Source: Pseudomonas sp. v388
Lineage (GTDB): Bacteria; Pseudomonadota; Gammaproteobacteria; Pseudomonadales; Pseudomonadaceae
NCBI RefSeq assembly: GCF_003935425.1
Contig: NZ_RHQN01000002.1
Location: 1 to 64,000, forward strand
Reading direction: 5' to 3'
Length of the DNA: 64,000 nt
Within the stretch, counting starts at the first letter, position 1, and every line of letters starts with the position of its first letter. The position numbers and the translations under genes are program-made. This document shows, one piece after another, positions 46,756 to 55,456 of the stretch. The notes under the pieces were generated by a model that was not told the DNA's origin, searched no databases, and worked only from the letters and a program-made list of their open reading frames with translations.

Positions 46756-47202
46756 ATGCATACCGCACAGATTCGTCCAGTGACCGCCGATGATCATGCC
46801 GCCTGGTTGCCGTTGTGGCGGGCCTACCTGCAGTTCTATAACACCGAACTGGCGCCCGGCGTCAGTGACGTCACCTGGCAACGCCTGCTCGACGACACTG
46901 AGCCCAATCATTCGGCACTCGCCTGGATGAACGGTAAAGCCGTCGGCATGGTGAACTTCATCTACCATCGCTCGAACTGGAGCATCAACGATGCCTGCTA
47001 CCTTCAGGATCTGTACGTCGCTGCGGAGCAACGCGGCACCGGGTTGGGCAGGTCGCTGATCGAACATGTCTACGCCACCGCCAAGGCCGATGGTTGCGAC
47101 AAGGTTCACTGGCTGACCCATGAAACCAATGCGACGGCCATCCAGCTGTACGAACGCATCGCCGAACGCGGCGGCTTCATTCAATTTCGCAAAGCCCTCT
47201 GA
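46756..47202 (+). CDS. GNAT acetyltransferase, copy A
   Basis: A 148-residue GNAT enzyme. The acetyl-CoA-binding motif is clear: LQDLYVAAEQRGTGLGRSLI (about residues 75-94), with the R-G-x-G-x-G loop. It is a single-domain enzyme acting on a small amine or a peptide; the substrate is not readable. It begins 23 bp after the PaiB-like gene with AGAGGA upstream, in the same operon. Confidence 0.88.
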   Translation: MHTAQIRPVTADDHAAWLPLWRAYLQFYNTELAPGVSDVTWQRLLDDTEPNHSALAWMNGKAVGMVNFIYHRSNWSINDACYLQDLYVAAEQRGTGLGRSLIEHVYATAKADGCDKVHWLTHETNATAIQLYERIAERGGFIQFRKAL

Positions 47203-47216
47203 CCGGAAGTCCGCAC

Positions 47217-47888
47217 ATGTCCGAAACCGAACTGCACTGGCAAGATGCAAAGCGCCCTGACACCCGAACGCTCGAAGGGCGTTTCATTCGCCTGGAAAAA
47301 CTCGATGTCGCCCGCCATGCCGCTGATCTGTGGCAGGCGTTGGAAGGTCCGAATGCCGATCCGAAATTATGGGATTACTTGCCTTACGGTCCATTTAGCG
47401 AGCGCAGCGGGTTCGATGCCTGGCTGACCGGCCACGCCGCTGAAACCGATCCATGGTTCTACACCGTGATCGATCAGCAAAGCGGCATCGCCGAAGGCAT
47501 CATCAGTTTTCTGTCGATCGTCCCCGCCCACGGTCGAATCGAGATAGGCCATGTCACTTTCGGCGCGGCGATGCAGCGCACGCCCAAAGGCACCGAAGCG
47601 GTCTATCTGCTGGCCCGGGAAGCCTTCGCCCTGGGCAATCGCCGCCTGGAATGGAAATGCAACGCCAACAACGCCCGCTCCAAACGCGCAGCGAACCGCT
47701 TCGGCTTCAGCCATGAAGGCACGTTCCGCCAGCACATGGTGATCAAGGGCGTGAACCGCGATACGGCGTGGTATTCGATCATCGACAGCGAATGGCCGGA
47801 TTTACAGAAAGCGTTCGAGGGATGGCTGGCTGTGGATAACTTCAAGGACGGGCAGCAGATCAAAGGGCTTGAGGGATTCAGATCGTAG
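47217..47888 (+). CDS. GNAT acetyltransferase, copy B (RimJ/RimL-like)
   Basis: A 223-residue GNAT protein of the RimJ/RimL group. LEGRFIRLEKLDVARHAADL starts the domain, EIGHVTFGAAMQRTPKGTEA (about 105-124) is the acetyl-CoA region and RLEWKCNANNARSKRAANRF the conserved helix that follows. It lies 14 bp after copy A, so co-transcribed. It could acetylate protein N-termini or a small molecule. A perfect DnaA box lies near its 3' end (47831-47839). Confidence 0.87.
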   Translation: MSETELHWQDAKRPDTRTLEGRFIRLEKLDVARHAADLWQALEGPNADPKLWDYLPYGPFSERSGFDAWLTGHAAETDPWFYTVIDQQSGIAEGIISFLSIVPAHGRIEIGHVTFGAAMQRTPKGTEAVYLLAREAFALGNRRLEWKCNANNARSKRAANRFGFSHEGTFRQHMVIKGVNRDTAWYSIIDSEWPDLQKAFEGWLAVDNFKDGQQIKGLEGFRS

Positions 47889-47934
47889 GAACGGAAGACA
47901 TCTAACCAAGCGGCCCACATCTTTCGGCTGCACC

Positions 47935-47964
47935 GGCCTCTTCGCGAGCAAGTTCGCTCCTACA
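47935..47964. repeat. Single REP-like half element
   Basis: GGCCTCTTCGCGAGCAAGTT followed by CGCTCCTAC matches one arm of the Pseudomonas REP units seen at 34948 and 60581. It lies between convergent genes and has no clear partner arm. Confidence 0.5.
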
Positions 47965-47987
47965 TGGACCGAGGCGGGCTCGACCTC

Positions 47988-48266
47988 TCAGGCGAAATCC
48001 CGCTTGCGCCTGACAACGCCCATCTGCAATCCGAAAGGCCGGAACACTGCGTTCAAGGATTTGAGCGTCGGGTTACCTTCTCCCTGCTCGATCTGGATCA
48101 GCGTACGCACTGAGATTTTGCAGATTTGGGCGTAGGTGCTCTGGGGCATCTTGGCTCCTTCGACACGCAGTCTTCTGACCGCGTCGCCGATTTGCAGCGA
48201 GCCATCGGCAATGCCGTTCTGCACCTCTTCTATCAACAACACACGAGCGTCAATGGAGAGCGTCAT
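47988..48266 (-). CDS. HTH protein downstream of hipA, probable HipB-like antitoxin
   Basis: A 92-residue protein with a Cro/C1-type helix-turn-helix: MPQSTYAQICKISVRTLIQI, then EQGEGNPTLKSLNAVFRPFG (about residues 40-79). The ATG at 48266 overlaps the hipA stop by 4 bp (ATGA), so it is translated from the same message. HipB antitoxins have this fold, bind operators upstream of the operon and hold the kinase inactive. Here the HTH gene comes second, the reverse of classical hipBA. The pairing is inferred from position and fold. Confidence 0.82.
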   Translation of the reverse strand: MTLSIDARVLLIEEVQNGIADGSLQIGDAVRRLRVEGAKMPQSTYAQICKISVRTLIQIEQGEGNPTLKSLNAVFRPFGLQMGVVRRKRDFA

Positions 48267-49585
48267 AGCAGTCCCCAATCAGCCAACCGCTGATCCAGTT
48301 TTCCCAGGGCAATGGCCGGGTGTTCAAAGGTTTTGCGAGGCAAGCCGCTGTCCTGCAACAGGTCGGGTAGAGCCCTTAACCGCGCGGCATCCCCCCGCAA
48401 ATGCTCGAAGAGATGTTCGGGGTCGGCAATATCAGCCAAGGCACCACATGCCTTGCGCCAATTGATATCGCCTGCCCTCTCGATTTCTTTCGGCCATTTG
48501 GTGGTCCGGGTGACGCCTTCTGCATCCATGACCATCGGTGCCAGATCATAAATCGGGGCAAGCTCGAACCGGTCATCAAAGCGAATAATGGCAGTGTTTC
48601 GACCGTGGTTATCAGAGTTGCCCAGTATCTTGTTGATCAAATCCCGTCGCATGTAATCACAGACCAGTTCCACCACCTGCTTCTGCTGACCCGCTTGCGA
48701 CCAGAGCCGCGCTAAATGAGTTACCACGTACACATGATCCATTCGACTGCCGGGTATCGTGACACCAGCCAACGAATAAACCGACTCCACCGCTAACCGC
48801 TCAACACCCTGCTGACTAACGCGGCGATCAAAGCGCTTGAGCCACAGACTGGGTTTGGCGCCTTCTTCAAGGCCCATATCATCGCTGGCTACCGTATCGA
48901 TATTCAGAGCGCGCAGAGCCTGGTAATACAGGTGTTCACTGCGCAGGATATCTTGATCGTCCTTCAACGCTTGATTACGGGAGAATTTGATAAACCAGTG
49001 GGTGCGCGCTTGTGCATCCGGCAGGATCGCGTCCGGATAGAGCTGTCCGCTCTGCGCCTCCGTCATCAGCAGTTTCGGCGCCTCACCACCAGCGCCTGTA
49101 GCACCACCGATTGCCGCGCCTTGCTCGTAAGCATATTCAAGGAAGCGTTGATCGCGAGTAATCACATCCTGTCGGGAGAATCCTAACGGAGTACCAGCGT
49201 CCAGAGCCTCGAGAGACTCTTTGATTCGCATGTTCCCTATCGGAGCGGGCGTGCTCTGAGTCAGCAGGTACAGATCATCGCTGATGCCTTCCGGCTTTCG
49301 ACCGATCAGATGCTTGATCAGAAAGCGTTTGGCCGCACCCGACGGCGCGATATCGTGGAGAAAAGCCGGAGCCTCTGGCAGCGATAGTGGATTGAAATCC
49401 ACCGGCAGCCGGGCACTGACGGCCTGTTTGAACGGGCTTTGAAATGCATCCAGGTTGCTGTGGACGTATTTGGAGAGATATCCGACGCGGCACGGACCGA
49501 GAAGCCCCTTTATCGGCTCGGCAAACGAAAGCGTCATAGCGTCCTGCCAACGTTGGCTCGCGTACAGCTGTAGCGTGAGTTCCAT
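48263..49585 (-). CDS. hipA: HipA-family serine/threonine kinase toxin
   Basis: A 440-residue HipA-type kinase. The N-terminal lobe is about 1-110; the glycine-rich loop GGATGAGGEAPKLLM is at 160-174, the ATP-binding Lys at about 200 (FIKFSRN), the catalytic loop LGNSDNHGRN at 321-330 with Asp325 and Asn330, and the metal-binding YDLAP at 346-350. All active-site parts are present, so it is probably active. Known HipA proteins inactivate glutamyl-tRNA synthetase and induce growth arrest; the target here is unknown. GAGGGG precedes the ATG. Base composition looks less GC-rich than the flanking genes, which fits acquisition by transfer. Confidence 0.88.
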   Translation of the reverse strand: MELTLQLYASQRWQDAMTLSFAEPIKGLLGPCRVGYLSKYVHSNLDAFQSPFKQAVSARLPVDFNPLSLPEAPAFLHDIAPSGAAKRFLIKHLIGRKPEGISDDLYLLTQSTPAPIGNMRIKESLEALDAGTPLGFSRQDVITRDQRFLEYAYEQGAAIGGATGAGGEAPKLLMTEAQSGQLYPDAILPDAQARTHWFIKFSRNQALKDDQDILRSEHLYYQALRALNIDTVASDDMGLEEGAKPSLWLKRFDRRVSQQGVERLAVESVYSLAGVTIPGSRMDHVYVVTHLARLWSQAGQQKQVVELVCDYMRRDLINKILGNSDNHGRNTAIIRFDDRFELAPIYDLAPMVMDAEGVTRTTKWPKEIERAGDINWRKACGALADIADPEHLFEHLRGDAARLRALPDLLQDSGLPRKTFEHPAIALGKLDQRLADWGLL

Positions 49586-49607
49586 GGTTGCCCCTCGAAC
49601 CAGTGCG

Positions 49608-49707
49608 TCTGCATTGTAGTGCAGATACCTGGGGCGGACCGCTAAAAAAATGCACTTTAATGCAGATTTTCGCGGTGGAAAAGCTGGCTAGCTGCAATTT
49701 AATACAG
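49608..49707 (-). promoter_or_regulatory. Three phased operators upstream of hipA
   Basis: Three similar palindromes lie at 49608-49625 (TCTGCA-N6-TGCAGA, perfect), 49651-49664 (TGCA-CTTTAA-TGCA) and 49692-49707 (CTGCA-N6-TACAG). Starts of the TGCA arms are 41 and 42 bp apart, about four helical turns. A -10-like TACAAT (minus strand, 49618-49613) lies inside the first. They are the likely binding sites of the HTH partner, which would repress the operon by looping or cooperative binding. Confidence 0.72.
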
Positions 49708-49738
49708 ATAGTGAAAGATGGAGGCCCATTTTCGGGGC

Positions 49739-49765
49739 AAAAAAAGGGGAAGCTCGCGCTTCCCC
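49739..49765 (-). terminator. Terminator of the pyruvate carboxylase operon
   Basis: On the minus strand GGGGAAGC pairs with GCTTCCCC (loop GCGA) and is followed by a run of seven T. It lies 45 bp after the carboxylase stop and also shields the hipA operon from readthrough. Confidence 0.85.
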
Positions 49766-49809
49766 AATGAGGTAAATCTTAAATTTTTACTCGCGATACG
49801 GGCTTTTGG

Positions 49810-51618
49810 TCAGCCTTCGATCTCCACCAGGATTTCGCCCGGATTGACGCGGTCACCCTTGGCGACGTGGATAGCCACGACCTTGCCGGCGACGGACGCC
49901 TGGACTTCGGTTTCCATCTTCATCGCTTCAGTGATCAGCACGGCCTGACCCGCCTTGACCATGTCGCCTTCTTTGACCAGCACGTCGACGATATTGCCCG
50001 GCATTGTGGTGCTGACATGCCCGGGCGCGTGAGCCTGCTTGCGCTTGCTGGCGCCGCCGCTGACGAACTCGTTGAGCGGTTCGAACACCACCTCTTCCGG
50101 CATGCCGTCGATGGACAGGTAGAAGTGCCGCTTGCCTTCCGCCTTCACGCCCACGCCAGTGATGTCCACGCGGTAGGTTTCACCATGCACGTCGATGACG
50201 AATTCGGTCGGGACGCCCTCGCCGCCTGCCCGGGCAACCGCGCCCGCTTCAGGAATCGGCAACAGCACTTCGGGCGTCAGGGTGCCGGCAGCGCGCTCTT
50301 CCAGGAACTTGCGCCCGATATCCGGGAACATGGCATAGGTCAGCACGTCTTCTTCCGACTGTGCCAGCGCGCCGATTTCCGCGCGTAGCTTGTCCATTTC
50401 CGGCTTGAGCAGGTCGGCCGGACGCACCTCGATCAACTCTTCGTTGCCGATGGCCTGACGGCGCAGCTTTTCATCCACCTGACCCGGCGCCCGACCATAA
50501 CGGCCTTGCAGGTACAACTTCACTTCATTGGTAATGGTCTTGTAGCGCTCGCCGGCCAGCACGTTGAAGAACGCCTGGGTGCCGACGATTTGTGAGGTCG
50601 GCGTGACCAGCGGTGGATAGCCAAGGTCTTTGCGCACCCGCGGAATCTCGGCGAGCACTTCGTTCATGCGGTTGAGCGCGCCCTGCTCCTTGAGCTGGTT
50701 GGCCAGGTTGGAAATCATCCCGCCAGGCACCTGATTGACCTGGACGCGGGTATCCACCGCGGTGAACTCACTTTCGAACTGGTGGTACTTCTTGCGCACG
50801 GCATAGAAGTACAGGCCGATCTCTTGTAGCAGCTCCAGATCCAGGCCGGTGTCGAACTCGCTGCCCTTGAGCGCAGCAACCATGGACTCGGTGCCCGGAT
50901 GGCTGGTGCCCCAGGCAAAGCTGGAAATCGCGGTGTCGATGTGATCCGCACCGCATTCGATAGCCTTGAGCTGACACATGGCCGCCAGGCCTGCGGTGTC
51001 GTGGGAGTGAACGAAGACCGGCAACGACTGCTCGGCTTTCAGCGCCTTGACCAGCTCACCCGTGGCGAATGGCGTCAGCAACCCGGCCATGTCCTTGATC
51101 GCGACCGAGTCGCAGCCCATCGCCTCCATCTGCCGCGCCTGTTCGACGAAGGCCTCGATGGTGTGCACCGGGCTGGTGGTATAGGCGATTGTGCCTTGCG
51201 CATGCTTGCCGGTCGCCTTGACCGCCTCGATGGCCACCTGCAGGTTACGCACATCATTCATCGCGTCGAAGATGCGGAACACATCGATGCCGTTGTCTGC
51301 CGCTTTGGCGACGAACGCTTTGACCACATCATCGCTGTAGTGCCGATAGCCCAGCAGGTTCTGCCCACGCAGCAGCATTTGCAGACGGGTTTCCGGCAAC
51401 GCCGCACGCAACTGGCGCAGGCGCTCCCACGGATCTTCCTTGAGGAACCGCACGCAGGCGTCGAACGTTGCGCCACCCCAGACTTCCAGCGACCAGTAAC
51501 CGACCTTATCGAGCTTGTCACAGATCGGCAGCATGTCTTCGGTGCGCATGCGGGTTGCCAGCAGCGACTGGTGAGCGTCGCGCAGGATGGTGTCGGTGAC
51601 GAAGATTTTCTTGCTCAT
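49810..51618 (-). CDS. oadA: Pyruvate carboxylase subunit B (oxaloacetate decarboxylase alpha-type)
   Basis: A 602-residue subunit with an N-terminal carboxyltransferase TIM barrel (about 5-270: DTILRDAHQSLLATRMRTED; GYWSLEVWGGATFDACVRFL), a middle PYC/OADA domain and a C-terminal biotinyl domain with the biotin Lys at about 567 (ITEAMKMETE). With the biotin carboxylase subunit upstream it makes oxaloacetate from pyruvate. In Pseudomonas this two-chain enzyme replaces the single-chain form; automated names often say oxaloacetate decarboxylase, but no OadB/OadG membrane subunits are nearby. Confidence 0.93.
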   Translation of the reverse strand: MSKKIFVTDTILRDAHQSLLATRMRTEDMLPICDKLDKVGYWSLEVWGGATFDACVRFLKEDPWERLRQLRAALPETRLQMLLRGQNLLGYRHYSDDVVKAFVAKAADNGIDVFRIFDAMNDVRNLQVAIEAVKATGKHAQGTIAYTTSPVHTIEAFVEQARQMEAMGCDSVAIKDMAGLLTPFATGELVKALKAEQSLPVFVHSHDTAGLAAMCQLKAIECGADHIDTAISSFAWGTSHPGTESMVAALKGSEFDTGLDLELLQEIGLYFYAVRKKYHQFESEFTAVDTRVQVNQVPGGMISNLANQLKEQGALNRMNEVLAEIPRVRKDLGYPPLVTPTSQIVGTQAFFNVLAGERYKTITNEVKLYLQGRYGRAPGQVDEKLRRQAIGNEELIEVRPADLLKPEMDKLRAEIGALAQSEEDVLTYAMFPDIGRKFLEERAAGTLTPEVLLPIPEAGAVARAGGEGVPTEFVIDVHGETYRVDITGVGVKAEGKRHFYLSIDGMPEEVVFEPLNEFVSGGASKRKQAHAPGHVSTTMPGNIVDVLVKEGDMVKAGQAVLITEAMKMETEVQASVAGKVVAIHVAKGDRVNPGEILVEIEG

Positions 51619-51629
51619 TGTTCTATTCC

Positions 51630-53045
51630 TCACAGGCCCGCATGGGCGGCGATGGCGGCGGCGATGGCCAGGGCCAGCTCTTCAGGTTTGCGCTTGATCG
51701 AGTAGTTGGTCAGTTCAGGATGGCTTTCCACGAAGCTGGTGTTGAACCGGCCACTGCGAAATTCCGGATTGCGCAGGATTTCCTGGTAATAGGCGGCGGT
51801 GGTCTTCACGCCTTGCACGCGCATGTCGTCCAGTGCACGCAGGCCGCGGTCCATGGCCTCTTCCCAGGTCAGCGCCCAGACGATCAATTTCAGGCACATC
51901 GAGTCGTAGAACGGCGGGATGGTGTAACCGGTATAGATCGCCGTATCGGTGCGCACGCCGGGGCCGCCGGGCGCGTAATAGCGGGTGATCTTGCCGAAAC
52001 TGGGCAGGAAGTTGTTCTTCGGGTCTTCGGCGTTGATCCGGAATTGCAGGGCGAAGCCGCGGTGAATGATGTCTTCCTGCTTGACCGACAGCGGCAACCC
52101 GGATGCGATGCGGATCTGCTCGCGCACGATATCGATGCCGGTGATCTCTTCGGTGATGGTGTGCTCCACCTGAACCCGGGTGTTCATCTCCATGAAGTAC
52201 ACCTCGCCGTCGGCAAGCAGGAACTCCACGGTGCCGGCGTTCTCGTAGCCGACAGCCTTGGCCGCACGCACCGACAGGTCGCCGATATAGGCGCGCTGTT
52301 CGGGGGTCAGTTGCGGGCTGGGGGCAATCTCGATCAGCTTCTGGTTACGGCGCTGGATCGAGCAGTCGCGTTCGAACAGATGCACGACATTGCCAAAGCT
52401 GTCGCCCAGTATCTGGGCCTCGATGTGCTTGGGGTTGACGATGCACTTTTCCAGAAACACTTCGGCAGAACCGAAAGCCTTGGTAGCTTCGGAAATCACT
52501 CGCGGGAAAGCCTGCTCCAGCTCCTCGCGGCTGTTGCAACGGCGAATGCCGCGCCCGCCGCCACCGGAAGTAGCCTTGAGCATGACCGGGTAACCGATGC
52601 GGTCACCTTCTACCAGCGCCTCATGGATATCGGCCACGTTACCTTCAGTGCCCGGCGTCACGGGCACGCCGGCCTTGATCATGCTGCGCCGCGCTTCGGT
52701 CTTGTCGCCCATCCGGCGAATGACTTCCGCCGCAGGGCCAATGAACTTGATACCGCGCTCGACGCAGATTTCCGCCAGCTCGGCATTTTCAGAAAGGAAC
52801 CCGTAACCTGGATGCAATGCATCGCAACCGGTCTCCACGGCCAGGTTCACCAGCTTGCGAGGGTTCAGATAACCGGCAAGTGGTTCAGCGCCAATGCTAT
52901 AGGCTTCGTCTGCACGTTTGACATGCAGGGCATGGCGGTCGGCATCCGAAAAGATGGCCACCGAGCGAATGCCCATCTCGGCGCAGGCGCGCACGATCCG
53001 AACGGCAATCTCTCCACGGTTGGCGATCAATATTTTTGTTATCAC
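51630..53045 (-). CDS. Pyruvate carboxylase subunit A (biotin carboxylase)
   Basis: A 471-residue biotin carboxylase of the AccC/PycA type. KILIANRGEIAVRIVRACAE opens the domain, KATSGGGGRGIRRC (about 158-171) is the ATP-grasp glycine loop and YFMEMNTRVQVEHTITEEIT (about 283-302) the catalytic region. The GTG at 53045 with GAGGA 8 bp upstream is preferred over an ATG at 53063. It is 11 bp upstream of subunit B, in an operon, and divergent from a LysR gene. Confidence 0.92.
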   Translation of the reverse strand: MITKILIANRGEIAVRIVRACAEMGIRSVAIFSDADRHALHVKRADEAYSIGAEPLAGYLNPRKLVNLAVETGCDALHPGYGFLSENAELAEICVERGIKFIGPAAEVIRRMGDKTEARRSMIKAGVPVTPGTEGNVADIHEALVEGDRIGYPVMLKATSGGGGRGIRRCNSREELEQAFPRVISEATKAFGSAEVFLEKCIVNPKHIEAQILGDSFGNVVHLFERDCSIQRRNQKLIEIAPSPQLTPEQRAYIGDLSVRAAKAVGYENAGTVEFLLADGEVYFMEMNTRVQVEHTITEEITGIDIVREQIRIASGLPLSVKQEDIIHRGFALQFRINAEDPKNNFLPSFGKITRYYAPGGPGVRTDTAIYTGYTIPPFYDSMCLKLIVWALTWEEAMDRGLRALDDMRVQGVKTTAAYYQEILRNPEFRSGRFNTSFVESHPELTNYSIKRKPEELALAIAAAIAAHAGL

Positions 53046-53231
53046 TGGCTTTTCCTCAACCATAAGGATCCGCGACCCGACGAGGTCGCCGCATTTGTAA
53101 CCGCACATGTGGCTCAATGACGCAGGACCACCCTAAGCCGGATCAGCAATTAATAAAAATGAGTAAAAATTGGGGTAGCCATAAGTAAAAGCTTATAGTC
53201 AGCACTTCAGCTATTGGCCGGAGCGGCACTA

Positions 53232-54182
53232 ATGCGTAAGTCATTGATGCGTATGACATTGCGTCAGCTGCGGATCTTCAATGAAGTCTGCGACCTGCGT
53301 TCTTACAGCCGGGCAGCGGAAGAAATGGCGTTGACCCAGCCAGCGGTGAGCCTGCAGATTCGTCAACTGGAAGAGTTGGTCGGTCAGCCGTTATTCGAGT
53401 ACGTCGGCAAAAAGCTGTACCTGACCGAAGCGGCCGAGGCGCTGCAACAGGCCAGCCGGGATATCTTCGGACGCCTGGAAAACCTCGACATGCAGCTTTC
53501 GGACATGCAGGGTTCGTTGCAAGGGCAGCTGAAGCTGGCAGTGGAATCGAGCTGCAAATACTTCACTCCCCACCTGTTCGCGGCCTTCAAGCGCCAGCAC
53601 CCCGAAGTCAGCCTGAACCTGACGGTGGTCAATCGTGCCCAGGTCATCCGGCGCCTGTCGGACAACCGTGACGACCTGGTGGTGATGTCGATGGTGCCGC
53701 AGGACATGGGCCTGGAGTTCCTGCCTTTTCTCAACAATCCGATCGTCGCCGTAGCGCCGCCGGATCATCCGTTGTGCGCCGCCGCACAGCTGAGCCTCAA
53801 GGAGCTGGAACCCTGGCCGCTGCTGGTTCGCGAATCGGGTTCGGGAACGCGCCGGGCATGCGAGGAATATTTCAAGGAGAAACGCGTGCATTTCACCCAG
53901 ACGCTGGAGGTGTCTTCCAGCGAAGCGCAGCGTGAATGCGTGGTGGCCGGGCTAGGGCTGGCGATGTTGACGCGGCACGCGGTGAGTCAGGAACTCGCCA
54001 CCGGCGCGCTCAAGGAGCTGCCCGTGGCCGAGTTGCCGTTATACCGCAGTTGGTGCGTGGTGCAGGCCAGGGACAAGCGTCTGTCGCCGGTCGCTCATGC
54101 CTTCCTTGGCTTCATCCGCACGGAACGTGCGCAGATCAGCCAGCTTGTTGAACGTTTCGACGGCCGCCCTCGGAAGGTCTGA
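53232..54182 (+). CDS. LysR-family regulator divergent from pyruvate carboxylase
   Basis: A 316-residue LysR/CbbR-like regulator. MRMTLRQLRIFNEVCDLRSY and SRAAEEMALTQPAVSLQIRQ form the winged helix; a full substrate-binding domain follows. It is divergent from the pyruvate carboxylase operon with about 190 bp between and probably controls it. The ATG at 53232 has GGAGC about 10 bp upstream. Its 3' end overlaps the small convergent gene at 54136 by 47 bp. Confidence 0.88.
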   Translation: MRKSLMRMTLRQLRIFNEVCDLRSYSRAAEEMALTQPAVSLQIRQLEELVGQPLFEYVGKKLYLTEAAEALQQASRDIFGRLENLDMQLSDMQGSLQGQLKLAVESSCKYFTPHLFAAFKRQHPEVSLNLTVVNRAQVIRRLSDNRDDLVVMSMVPQDMGLEFLPFLNNPIVAVAPPDHPLCAAAQLSLKELEPWPLLVRESGSGTRRACEEYFKEKRVHFTQTLEVSSSEAQRECVVAGLGLAMLTRHAVSQELATGALKELPVAELPLYRSWCVVQARDKRLSPVAHAFLGFIRTERAQISQLVERFDGRPRKV

Positions 54183-54357
54183 CTGACTGCCAGAGATGCT
54201 CGGGCGCGCTGTCCAGGTAATCGCAGAGATCCTGGTTGAGTTGGCGCGCCTCGCTGTAACTCTCGATTGCGCGGCGAAACTCCATACGTCGCTGGTCTTC
54301 CAGTTGACGACGGGTTTTGACGGCGCTCTTGGGTAAATCATCGTAGTGCCGAGCCAT
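54136..54357 (-). CDS. Small conserved charged protein, PA3496-like
   Basis: A 73-residue hydrophilic protein, MARHYDDLPKSAVKTRRQLE at the start, then DQRRMEFRRAIESYSEARQL. This Lys/Arg-rich helical pattern (KTRRQ-EDQRRM) recurs in a small Pseudomonas family sometimes named putative envelope integrity protein. GGGGAG lies about 10 bp before the ATG, which supports a real gene. It overlaps the end of the LysR gene on the other strand. No function can be given. Confidence 0.7.
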   Translation of the reverse strand: MARHYDDLPKSAVKTRRQLEDQRRMEFRRAIESYSEARQLNQDLCDYLDSAPEHLWQSVRPSEGGRRNVQQAG

Positions 54358-54545
54358 GTTCTGTCTCCCCAATACGTGGTGTGGGCATACAGAATGACGC
54401 TCGGGGATGACGATCAGGCGGCGAACACATGACAAGATGATTAAGGCTGCGCAGGCCCGCTGTCATCAGGTTCGAAAGGAGAAAAATACATATGTAACGC
54501 ATCTGTGCCGTGCTGACCGGCGATAGTCGCGCTACTGAAAGGCCG

Positions 54546-55412
54546 TCAATCGTCGTGAGTCTTCACAGACTTGGGCGACAGCCGCAGCCCACGCAGACTG
54601 CGCTTCACACTCTTGAGGTGGTTGACCAGGCTCGGGCCGCGCGCCATGGCAACGCCCATGGCCAACACGTCGATCACCACCAGATGCGCGATGCGTGAGG
54701 TCAGCGGCGTATAGATTTCCGTGTCTTCGTGCACATCGATTGCCAGATTGACCGACGACAGCTCGGCCAGCGGCGTTTGACTCGGGCACAGGGTAATGAG
54801 GGTCGCCCCGCTCTCGCGCACCAGATTGGCCGTGATCAGCAAGTCTTTCGAACGTCCGGATTGGGAGATGCACACCGCAACATCCGTAGGCTTGAGCGTG
54901 ACCGCCGACATGGCCTGCATGTGCGGGTCCGAATAGGCCGCCGCAGTCAGCAGCAGCCGAAAGAATTTGTGCTGGGCGTCGGCGGCAACCGCACCTGAGG
55001 CCCCGAAGCCGTAGAACTCCACGCGATTGGCGCCGGCCATCGCCGACACTGCCTGTTGCAAGGCGTGAGGGTCGAGGTTCTCGCGCACTTCCATCAAGGT
55101 GTGCAGCGTGGTGTCGAAGATCTTCAGGCTGAAGTCGGCGACCGAGTCATCCTCGTGAATCGCGAACTGCCCGAAGCTCGCGCCCGCAGCCAGGCTTTGC
55201 GCCAGCTTCAGCTTGAGGTCCTGAAACCCGGTGCACCCGATGGCCCGACAGAAACGCACAATCGTCGGCTCACTGATACCCACGCTGTGTGCCAGATCGG
55301 CCATGGAACTGTGCATCACCGCCGCAGGATCGAGCAGCACATGATCGGCTACCTTGAGCTCTGACTTGCGCAGCAGATGACGGGACTGGGCGATGTGTTG
55401 CAGCAGATTCAA
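54546..55412 (-). CDS. MurR/RpiR-family sugar-phosphate regulator
   Basis: A 288-residue regulator with an N-terminal RpiR helix-turn-helix (about 1-77: SMADLAHSVGISEPTIVRFC) and a C-terminal SIS sugar-phosphate isomerase-like domain (about 125-255: VEFYGFGASGAVAADAQHKF; TDVAVCISQSGRSKDLLITA). It resembles HexR, the regulator of central sugar genes, but its N-terminus differs from the HexR that I recall. A TGTAGTTATACTACA palindrome lies 45 bp before its start. No sugar genes are adjacent in the window. Confidence 0.88.
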   Translation of the reverse strand: MNLLQHIAQSRHLLRKSELKVADHVLLDPAAVMHSSMADLAHSVGISEPTIVRFCRAIGCTGFQDLKLKLAQSLAAGASFGQFAIHEDDSVADFSLKIFDTTLHTLMEVRENLDPHALQQAVSAMAGANRVEFYGFGASGAVAADAQHKFFRLLLTAAAYSDPHMQAMSAVTLKPTDVAVCISQSGRSKDLLITANLVRESGATLITLCPSQTPLAELSSVNLAIDVHEDTEIYTPLTSRIAHLVVIDVLAMGVAMARGPSLVNHLKSVKRSLRGLRLSPKSVKTHDD

Positions 55413-55456
55413 GGGACTGACTCTATAAAGTGCGGTGGGCTGGGTTGTAGCTTTCT

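Noticed and set aside
49810-51618. Sodium-pumping oxaloacetate decarboxylase
   Set aside because: The alpha-type subunit is paired with a biotin carboxylase, not with membrane beta and gamma subunits, so pyruvate carboxylase is the better reading.
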